Assembly (NCBI RefSeq): GCF_000312425.1
Contig: NZ_HE997181.1
Location: forward strand, 2,534,140-2,570,788
DNA: 36,649 nucleotides
Reading direction: 5' to 3'
DNA from: Reyranella massiliensis 521
GTDB lineage: Bacteria; Pseudomonadota; Alphaproteobacteria; Reyranellales; Reyranellaceae
Shown: in pieces, positions 26,264 through 31,611 of the stretch
How the letters are laid out: every line of letters begins with the position of its first letter
How positions within the stretch are numbered: the stretch's first letter is position 1
Program-made: the position numbers and the translations under genes
The notes under the pieces: generated by a model
Database searches by the model: none
Told to the model about the DNA's origin: nothing
Seen by the model: the letters and a program-made list of their open reading frames with translations, nothing else

Positions 26264-26294
26264 AGGAGACGCTGGCAGCTGCCGTGGCGCCGGT

Positions 26295-26312
26295 CAATAC
26301 ACCTGTGTATGG
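26295..26312. promoter_or_regulatory. Candidate TetR operator 2
   Basis: CAATACACCTGTGTATGG has perfect ATACAC/GTGTAT arms (26297-26310) and shares most positions with operator 1. It ends seven bases before the GTG start of the TetR gene, so binding would block its own transcription or initiation. Confidence 0.6.
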
Positions 26313-26319
26313 TCGGGCT

Positions 26320-26871
26320 GTGACAAACGACACCGCAAACGACGACCGCCTCGGCAAGTCGGACTGGATCGACCAGGGCCTGCGCACGCTTGCAGGCGGC
26401 GGCGCCGGCGCGCTGAAGGTCGGCGCCATGGCCGAGAAGCTGAACGTATCGCGCGGCAGTTTCTACTGGCACTTCGCCGACATCGCCGCGTTCAAGTCGG
26501 CGCTCCTGCGGAGCTGGCGGGAGCGGATGACCGATCGGGTCATTCGCGACGTCGCCGGCAAGGACGGGCCGGACCGTCTCGCCTATCTCCTGAAGCGCGC
26601 CTTCGCCGCGAGGCCGCGGCTCGACCGCGCGATAAGGACCTGGGCTACCGAAGACAAAAGCGTGGCGGTCATCGTCGCCGCCGTCGATGCCGAACGCATC
26701 GCCTATATCGCGAAGCTGCTCGTCGCGGCCGGCGTGGCCCGCAAGCGGGCGCTCGCGCGCGCGACCTTCCTCTACTGGGCCTATCTCGGCCAGGCCATCG
26801 TCATGGATCCGCGCCACGCCGCGATCCCGGCCCCGGCGCTCGACGATATCGGCGCACTGTTCGAAACGTAA
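26320..26871 (+). CDS. TetR/AcrR family transcriptional regulator
   Basis: 183 residues. The N-terminal HTH (about 10-60) has DWIDQGLRTLAGGGAGALKV, then MAEKLNVSRGSFYWHFADIAAFKSALL, the hallmark GSFYWHF recognition helix. The C-terminal ligand domain is all-helical and diverged. GTG 26320 is chosen because TetR homology begins at DRLGKSDWI. The earlier in-frame ATG at 26242 would translate through both operator sites and is unlikely. Two 18-bp dyads in the divergent intergenic region are candidate binding sites, so I infer control of itself and of the membrane-protein gene. The ligand is unknown. Confidence 0.9.
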   Translation: MTNDTANDDRLGKSDWIDQGLRTLAGGGAGALKVGAMAEKLNVSRGSFYWHFADIAAFKSALLRSWRERMTDRVIRDVAGKDGPDRLAYLLKRAFAARPRLDRAIRTWATEDKSVAVIVAAVDAERIAYIAKLLVAAGVARKRALARATFLYWAYLGQAIVMDPRHAAIPAPALDDIGALFET

Positions 26872-26956
26872 AGACCTCGAAGTCACGGCGACAGGAACAA
26901 GAACAAGGACACGCCCTGCCCCTGCCGCCGTGTGTCGAGCGCCCCTTAGCTAAAAG

Positions 26957-27259
26957 CTAACGGTTGTTCGCGGTCTCGACGGCCGGGGGTACGGGAATCT
27001 GGGAGCGGTTGAGCGCGCTCTTGAGCTGCTTCACGCCCGCCGCGTATTCACCCTTGCGGCAATGTTCGATGCCCATGTCGGCGTCGAGCACCTTGCCGTA
27101 GGGAGACGTGCCGTTGTGCTTGGACCAGAGGCTGTAGAGCTGCTGGCAGCGCGCCATGTTTTCTTCCGACGCCTGCGCGAACGCACCGCTTGCACCGCCC
27201 ATGACAATGGCAACGGCGGTGGCGCCGCCGGCGAAGGCCGAGAGAGTCTGCTTGAACAT
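26957..27259 (-). CDS. Small secreted protein with two Cys
   Basis: 100 residues. A signal peptide (MFKQTLSAFAGGATAVAIVM, ending GAFAQA) predicts cleavage near residue 29 to a mature protein of about 70 residues. C38 (MARCQQLYSLWSKHNG) and C67 (GIEHCRKGEYAAGVKQL) could form one periplasmic disulphide. The MARCQQLY...GIEHCRKGEY pattern suggests a short helical, TPR-like unit seen in alphaproteobacterial exported proteins; I do not recognise a named family. ATG 27259 has AGGGA upstream. It converges with TetR. A TTAGCT-TTT-AGCTAA hairpin overlaps the stop (26946-26960). Confidence 0.75.
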   Translation of the reverse strand: MFKQTLSAFAGGATAVAIVMGGASGAFAQASEENMARCQQLYSLWSKHNGTSPYGKVLDADMGIEHCRKGEYAAGVKQLKSALNRSQIPVPPAVETANNR

Positions 27260-27469
27260 CTGAACGCATCCCTAAAGGAACAAGAGAGATGCGCTTGAGT
27301 TGGGAATCGACTCCGGCAGCGACGAACGAATTTATCTCCGAAACCACATGCGAAAAAGAAACGTTACGCCGAAGTGAGTAACACTCGCTCGCCGGATACA
27401 TGCGGATTGGAACCGGACCGGCACGGGTCCGCTTGACCGGCGCATCCATCTGATTTCAGATGACGTCAT

Positions 27470-27626
27470 GCTTTCGCGGCCTTCCCTCCTCTCGCAGCGA
27501 CGCCGACGCACCCTCACGGTGCGGCGCGGCGAGCTGAACGTGCGAACAGGAAGGCCCGCGGGAAGATAGTTCCCCGCGCCGTTCGTCCGCAGCACCCCGC
27601 CACCGCGCCCGGTCGGCGGGTTTTTT
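27470..27626 (+). ncRNA. Candidate structured leader RNA or small RNA ending in a terminator
   Basis: Two stable GC hairpins followed by an intrinsic terminator fit either a cis-acting attenuator controlling the GNAT gene or an independent small RNA of about 120-160 nt. I could not match it to a known riboswitch class. The 5' end is a guess. Confidence 0.35.
27596..27626 (+). terminator. Intrinsic terminator 24 bases before the GNAT start
   Basis: CCCGCC pairs with GGCGGG across a 13-base loop and is followed immediately by six T. It points into the GNAT gene, which therefore needs read-through, antitermination or a promoter within the last few bases. Confidence 0.75.
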
Positions 27627-27650
27627 GTGTCCGTATTCTGGAGAACAGCC

Positions 27651-28130
27651 ATGATAAGCGATCCTTCCCTGGAGCCCCTGGCCGAGCTTCGGCCCGCCGA
27701 ACCGCACGAGGCAGCGGCCATCGCCGGCATCGTGCGCGCGGCTTATGCGCGATGGGTGCCGGCAATCGGCCGCGAACCGCTGCCGATGCGCGTCGACTAT
27801 GCGAAGGCGCTGCACGAGCATCGCTTCGACGTCGTCGTCGACGGCCGGACGATCGTCGGCGTGATCGAGACGATGCAACGCGAGGATCACATCTGGATCG
27901 AGAACGTCGCCGTCGCGCCGGAGGCCCAGGGCCGCGGCATCGGGCGGCGGCTGCTCGATCACGCCGAGCGCATCGCGATGGCGGCCGGCTGCTTCGAGGC
28001 CCGGCTCCTGACCAACGCCGCCTTCGAGGCCAATGTCGCGCTCTACCGCCGCCTGGGCTACGTCGTGGACCGCGAAGAAGAATTCCTGAACGGCATCACG
28101 GTCTACATGAGCAAGAAGCTCGCGCGATGA
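27651..28130 (+). CDS. GNAT family N-acetyltransferase
   Basis: 159 residues. The acetyl-CoA site is VAPEAQGRGIGRRLL (Q93, G94-G98 region), the conserved IWIENVAVAP strand precedes it, and NVALYRRLGY is the C-terminal GNAT motif B. The acceptor is unknown. ATG 27651 is preceded by TCTGGAGAA; a GTG at 27627 lies right after the terminator T-run and is unlikely. Transcription would pass the terminator at 27596-27626, so expression may be controlled by attenuation. Confidence 0.92.
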   Translation: MISDPSLEPLAELRPAEPHEAAAIAGIVRAAYARWVPAIGREPLPMRVDYAKALHEHRFDVVVDGRTIVGVIETMQREDHIWIENVAVAPEAQGRGIGRRLLDHAERIAMAAGCFEARLLTNAAFEANVALYRRLGYVVDREEEFLNGITVYMSKKLAR

Positions 28131-28166
28131 GCTATCGTTCCCGCTCCATATGGGAGAGGAAACGCC

Positions 28167-28364
28167 GTGCTCGTAGACCGCTATACCAAGATCGTCCTGA
28201 CCGTGATCGCCGCCGCCCTGGTCGTCCAGACGGCCAAGGACCTCGTGTCGCCCGCCCTCGCCGACAACATAACGAAGGTCGACATCGTGAAGATCAATGG
28301 CCAGGGCCTCAAAAGCTGGGACGGCCCCGTCCCCCTGCCCGTCAGGATCGTCGGCGGCCGCTGA
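28167..28364 (+). CDS. Small membrane-anchored or exported protein
   Basis: 65 residues with a GTG start and GGGAGAGG upstream. A single hydrophobic helix (YTKIVLTVIAAALVVQTA, about 6-23) follows a short positive N-terminus; the remainder (ITKVDIVKINGQGLKSWDG) is polar and probably periplasmic. No family recognised. The last 23 bases overlap the 3' end of the convergent nucleotidyltransferase gene. Confidence 0.7.
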   Translation: MLVDRYTKIVLTVIAAALVVQTAKDLVSPALADNITKVDIVKINGQGLKSWDGPVPLPVRIVGGR

Positions 28365-29403
28365 GCGGCTTTCCGATCACAGCCAGAGTCCGGTCACGGA
28401 CTTTGGCGTCGAGATGGGCGAGGCTCGCCATCATGCTCTCTGACCATTTGTCGCCGCGATTCACAGCTTCCTGCCACACGTCGCGCAATTCTTCCGGCCG
28501 CACGTCGACGAGGCGATTGAGCAGCGCCTCCGCCTGAAGCAGGTCCTTGGCTTGCTTGGCCTTGCCAGGTCCGACGCGCCGGTGCGTCACGATGAGTTTG
28601 TGGACGGCGTATCGCTCGGGCGCCGGGACGCTGACGTAGATGCCGGCGCCATGGAGAACGACCGCCGGCTCGGGCTGGTGAATCAGGAAGTCCAGGAAGC
28701 GCAGTGGTTCCGCATCGGTGCCGAGAGCGGGGAGCCGTTTCGGCTTGTCGGTATCCTTGCCTTCGTTCGGTGTCAGAAAATCGACGCGTATGCCGTCGGC
28801 GGCACGATAGGTGACAGTGCGCTTGCGGTCGCTGAGGTGCGGCACCGGGCGAAAGCTCTCGTCGACCGCCCTCAGGACGTCGATCATCGGCGCCGTAGCG
28901 TCCTGCACGGCAATCGAAACATTGTTGAACTGAGCGATGTCGACATCCTGGGTCGCCGTCGACGCTGCGGGCAGACGTATCGCAAGGGAAGCCGGATATG
29001 TCTGGTAAGCCACCGTTCCGACGAGCACGCCACGCAGGCGGAACACACCAGCCTTCGCCAGGGCAGCGACGATTTCGCCGATCTTCGGCAAGGGCCGAGG
29101 GAGGCCAGCCGTACGGACGAGCGTGGAAATGAGAGAGCGCCTGGAGCGCTCTGCGGTACGCGCTTGCCGATGCTGTTCGATATACTCCAGAAGCTCCGGC
29201 GTTTCCGGCCCGGCGTATCGCTGCTTCTGCCCTTCCGAAGCCGGCAACTGGAAATACCAGTAGCGCTTGCCGGCAACTTCCTTCGCGACGAAGGTCCCGG
29301 CTTCCGGGAAAGCCTCGTTGAACGCATCCAGCGAACACTGCTCCAGCAGCTCGGCGTAGGTCGTCTGGAAGCTGAGCGACAAAGGTCTGGGAGCAGGCGG
29401 CAT
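28342..29403 (-). CDS. GSU2403-like nucleotidyltransferase-fold protein
   Basis: 353 residues. The nucleotidyltransferase core is GVLVGTVAYQTYPASLAIRL (GT at 129-130), then TQDVDIAQF with D153 and D155 as the metal-binding pair, and GIRVDFLTP with D208 as the likely third Asp. This matches the GSU2403-like (NTP_transf_8) group. The N-terminus is a helical FVAKEVAGKRYWYFQL region and the C-terminus is helical. Its natural substrate is unknown; related folds occur in toxin-antitoxin and antiphage proteins. ATG 29403 lies one base beyond a 40-bp palindrome whose arm contains TATAAT, with no room for a ribosome-binding site, suggesting a leaderless message. It converges with the 65-residue gene, overlapping by 23 bp. 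Confidence 0.85.
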   Translation of the reverse strand: MPPAPRPLSLSFQTTYAELLEQCSLDAFNEAFPEAGTFVAKEVAGKRYWYFQLPASEGQKQRYAGPETPELLEYIEQHRQARTAERSRRSLISTLVRTAGLPRPLPKIGEIVAALAKAGVFRLRGVLVGTVAYQTYPASLAIRLPAASTATQDVDIAQFNNVSIAVQDATAPMIDVLRAVDESFRPVPHLSDRKRTVTYRAADGIRVDFLTPNEGKDTDKPKRLPALGTDAEPLRFLDFLIHQPEPAVVLHGAGIYVSVPAPERYAVHKLIVTHRRVGPGKAKQAKDLLQAEALLNRLVDVRPEELRDVWQEAVNRGDKWSESMMASLAHLDAKVRDRTLAVIGKPLSGRRRS

Positions 29404-29404
29404 A

Positions 29405-29444
29405 GCCGTATTATACGTTATCTGCGGTTAACGTATAATACGGC
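29405..29444. promoter_or_regulatory. 40-bp palindrome overlapping the nucleotidyltransferase promoter
   Basis: Perfect 16-bp arms (GCCGTATTATACGTTA and its complement) surround eight bases. On the minus strand the downstream arm carries TATAAT seven bases before the ATG. Protein binding here would occlude the promoter. The core (TATACGTTATCTGC) recurs in the neighbouring palindrome. Confidence 0.85.
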
Positions 29445-29463
29445 TTCTCGCCATCCCGGCAAG

Positions 29464-29499
29464 GGACTTATACGTTATCTGCAGATAACGTATAAGTCC
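29464..29499. promoter_or_regulatory. 36-bp perfect palindrome sharing the same core
   Basis: Every base pairs in the reverse complement; the half-site is GGACTTATACGTTATCTG. It lies 19 bp from the first palindrome and 25 bp past the stop of the PaaH-like gene. The shared core but different outer arms suggests two binding sites of one dimeric regulator, or arms of a small mobile element. Confidence 0.85.
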
Positions 29500-29524
29500 A
29501 CCGACACTCCTGCACGACCGCGCC

Positions 29525-31039
29525 TTACTCCACCGTCGTGGCGCTGAGGCCCAGCATCGCGCGACGGCGCAGCCACTGGCTGGGGCGGTAGCGGTCGTCG
29601 CCGGTGATGGCCTGCGCCTGCACCAGGATCTCGTGGGTTTCCTTGACGCCCAGCCAGTCGGCCAGCGCCAGCGGCCCGCGCGGATAGTTGAGGCCAAGCG
29701 TCATCGCCGTATCGACGTCGGCGGCCGAAGCGATGCCGATCATCGCCATCTCGCAGCCGAGGTTGGCGATCATCGCGACCATGCGCTGGGCGATGAAGCC
29801 GGGCGAGTCCTTGATCAGGGTGATCTTGGCGCCGGACTTGGCGAGCAGCGCCGCCACCGAATCCCGCACCACCGGGTCGGCACCGGGCGCGGTCATGATG
29901 GTGAGGCGCTTGGTAATGTCGCCGGTGAGATCGACCGCGACGGTGCGCTTGGGATCGAGCCCCAGTTCGATGGCCGTCGTGGTGCAGTCCTTGCCGATGG
30001 GCGCCACCAGGATCGGGCTCTTGCCGTCGTCGGCGCCCAGCATCTTGGCGCCGTCGGCGTTGACCAGGCTCACGAGCTTCTGGTTGTGCGTGTCCATGAT
30101 GACGACGCTCTTGGCGGCCTCGACCGACGGCAGGTGATCGCTGCCGGGATCGACCTTCGCGCCCTTGGCATCGTAGGCGTACCAGCCGCCGCCCGTCTTG
30201 CGGCCGAGCTTGCCCGCCGCATAGAGGCTCTCGTGATACGGGCTCGGCGTCATGCGCCGGTCGTGGAAGAAGCCCTCGTAGATGATCTTGCGCGCCGGGA
30301 AGTTCACGTCGATGCCGGTGAGGTCCATCAGCTCGAACGGGCCCATGCGGAAGCCGCAGCTCTCGCGCATCACCGTGTCGATCTGCGCCGGCGTGGCGCG
30401 GCCTTCCTGATAGATGCGCAGGCCTTCGGTGCCGATGGCCGTACCGCCGAGATTGACGAGGAAGCCCGGCGTGTCGCCCACGACCACCGGCACGCGGGTC
30501 TGGCGCTTGCCCAGCGCCACCATGGCGTCGACCACCCACTGCGCGGTGTCGGTGGTGCGGATCACCTCCACGAGCTTCATCAGCGGCACGGGATTGAAAT
30601 AGTGCATGCCGCAGACGCGGTCGCGATGCTTCAGCGCGCGCGCGATCGAGGCGATGCGGATCGACGAGGTGTTGGAGGCGAGGATCGCCTCGGGCGCCAG
30701 CACGGCCTCCAGCTCGCCGAACAGCTTCTGCTTCACTTCGAGGTTCTCGAACACCGCTTCCACGACGACGTGGCAGCCCTTGAGGTCTTCGAGCTTCTCC
30801 GCGACGCCGAGATTGGCGTCGGCCTTGGCGAGATCGGCATCGGTCAGCCGGCCCTTGGCCACGAGGCCCTTCAGGGTCTCGACGATGGCGGCCTTGGCCT
30901 TCGCGGCCCCGCCCGGCGCTGCATCGAACATGATCGCCTTCATGCCGCCCTGCGCCGTCACCTGCGCAATGCCGCGCCCCATGGCACCGGTTCCGACCAC
31001 GCCCACGGTGAGATCCGAGCGGTTGATATCGAGAGTCAT
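29525..31039 (-). CDS. 3-hydroxyacyl-CoA dehydrogenase, PaaH-like
   Basis: 504 residues, the double-domain length of PaaH-type enzymes rather than the 280 residues of PaaH-like 3-hydroxybutyryl-CoA dehydrogenases. NAD motif GTGAMGRGIAQ starts at 16, ASNTSS is at 121-126, and the catalytic His is H146 in CGMHYFNPVPLMKLVEVI. A second C-terminal dehydrogenase domain ends at LGLNYPRGPLALADWLG. It oxidises 3-hydroxyadipyl-CoA or 3-hydroxybutyryl-CoA in the phenylacetate or butyrate pathway; no other paa genes are present. ATG 31039 has AAGGA seven bases upstream. A 26-bp motif shared with the acyl-CoA dehydrogenase lies at 31084-31109. Confidence 0.93.
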   Translation of the reverse strand: MTLDINRSDLTVGVVGTGAMGRGIAQVTAQGGMKAIMFDAAPGGAAKAKAAIVETLKGLVAKGRLTDADLAKADANLGVAEKLEDLKGCHVVVEAVFENLEVKQKLFGELEAVLAPEAILASNTSSIRIASIARALKHRDRVCGMHYFNPVPLMKLVEVIRTTDTAQWVVDAMVALGKRQTRVPVVVGDTPGFLVNLGGTAIGTEGLRIYQEGRATPAQIDTVMRESCGFRMGPFELMDLTGIDVNFPARKIIYEGFFHDRRMTPSPYHESLYAAGKLGRKTGGGWYAYDAKGAKVDPGSDHLPSVEAAKSVVIMDTHNQKLVSLVNADGAKMLGADDGKSPILVAPIGKDCTTTAIELGLDPKRTVAVDLTGDITKRLTIMTAPGADPVVRDSVAALLAKSGAKITLIKDSPGFIAQRMVAMIANLGCEMAMIGIASAADVDTAMTLGLNYPRGPLALADWLGVKETHEILVQAQAITGDDRYRPSQWLRRRAMLGLSATTVE

Positions 31040-31083
31040 CTTGCTGTCCTTCTTCACTACAAATTCACGTCGACGGCGGTCGG

Positions 31084-31109
31084 CTTCCTATAGCCCATAT
31101 TGGCCGTCA
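31084..31109 (-). promoter_or_regulatory. 26-bp motif shared with the acyl-CoA dehydrogenase upstream region (copy 2)
   Basis: On the minus strand it reads TGACGGCCAATATGGG followed by CTATAGGAAG. It matches the block at 25765-25790 in length and at most positions, and also lies just upstream of a beta-oxidation gene. Confidence 0.4.
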
Positions 31110-31114
31110 TTTCT

Positions 31115-31189
31115 GTCATCCTGAGCGCAGCGAAGGATCTCATGCCCGTGGCAACTGGCGATGAGGTCCTTCGCTACGCTCAGGACGAC
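31115..31189. repeat. Family-1 REP-like element, copy F (short-centre type)
   Basis: 75 bp. The left arm is GTCATCCTGAGCGCAGCGAA, the right arm ends GCTACGCTCAGGACGAC. The centre is CCCGTGGCAACTGGCG rather than the CCGATTG... centre of copies A-E. It lies between the PaaH-like and GIY-YIG genes and supplies the GIY-YIG stop codon (31180-31182). Confidence 0.9.
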
Positions 31190-31494
31190 AGAGGGGAGAT
31201 TCGCGTCTCTTCAGGCATCAGGTCTTCCCACTCCGGATTGGCCGCCCGGACCAGTTCGTTCTTGCGGATGCGCTTCCATCCCTTGAGCTGCTTCTCGCGG
31301 GCAATTGCTTCCTCGATCTGCTCGAACTCCTCGGTATAGACCAGACGGCGAACCTGATATTTCTTCGCGAACTCGCTGCCAAGGCCGTTCCTGTGCTCGA
31401 AAACGCGGCGGCCCAAATCGTTGGTGACGCCGACGTACATGGCGCTGAGCGAATGACTGACCAGGATGTAGACCCAGTAGCGGTGTTCTCTCAT
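31180..31494 (-). CDS. GIY-YIG nuclease family protein flanked by REP-like elements
   Basis: 104 residues, a single-domain GIY-YIG protein of the UPF0213/YhbQ type. The N-terminal strand pair WVYILVS...MYVGVTNDLGRRVFEHR gives the GIY (here VYI) and YIG (here YVG) motifs with the catalytic Arg in RRVFEHR. EEAIAREKQLKGWKR carries the metal-binding Glu. Conserved ANPEWEDL closes the fold. The last codons read into REP copy F, which provides the TGA stop. ATG 31494 has a weak ribosome-binding site. REP copies F and G lie on either side in the same orientation. Nuclease activity is a family inference; a link to the repeats is a hypothesis. Confidence 0.88.
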   Translation of the reverse strand: MREHRYWVYILVSHSLSAMYVGVTNDLGRRVFEHRNGLGSEFAKKYQVRRLVYTEEFEQIEEAIAREKQLKGWKRIRKNELVRAANPEWEDLMPEETRISPLSS

Positions 31495-31524
31495 GGCTAA
31501 CGCTCAGAGCGGCAGAGGGTTCTT

Positions 31525-31599
31525 GTCATCCTGAGCGCAGCGAAGGATCTCATGGCGGTGGCAAGCGGCGATGAGATCCTTCGCTGCGCTCAGGATGAC
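31525..31599. repeat. Family-1 REP-like element, copy G (short-centre type)
   Basis: 75 bp, the same length and orientation as copy F, with about seven differences. The centre is GCGGTGGCAAGCGGCG, found only in F and G. It lies between the GIY-YIG start and the PrpE-like stop. Confidence 0.9.
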
Positions 31600-31611
31600 A
31601 GAGAGAGACAG

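Larger units (their letters stand above)
27260..27650. promoter_or_regulatory. 391-bp intergenic region with structured leader ahead of the GNAT gene
   Basis: It lies between divergent genes and holds the promoter of the small secreted protein and a structured region leading into the GNAT gene. Symmetric elements, left to right: a CATCTG-ATTT-CAGATG hairpin (27447-27462), a 10-bp palindrome ATGACGTCAT (27460-27469), a CGCACC/GGTGCG hairpin (27507-27523), a CGCGGG/CCCGCG hairpin (27557-27577), and a terminator hairpin (27596-27626). An Arg-rich 33-codon frame (27468-27569) overlaps the middle hairpins. Confidence 0.6.

Noticed and set aside
26242..26319. Longer TetR N-terminus from the ATG at 26242
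   Set aside because: These codons run through both operator dyads and do not match TetR homology, which begins after GTG 26320.
27456..27962. 168-codon minus-strand frame over the GNAT gene and its leader
   Set aside because: Antisense of a clear GNAT domain; no motif on this strand.
29405..29499. Palindromes considered as a terminator of the PaaH-like gene
   Set aside because: Neither stem is followed by a T-run in the direction of transcription, and the AT-rich arms with a TATAAT box favour a promoter/operator role.
29633..31093. 486-codon plus-strand open frame opposite the PaaH-like gene
   Set aside because: Antisense shadow; no recognisable motif, and the opposite strand is a clear dehydrogenase.
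31100..31339. Small plus-strand frame with SVILSAAKDLMPV
   Set aside because: Translation of REP copy F running into the antisense of the GIY-YIG gene.
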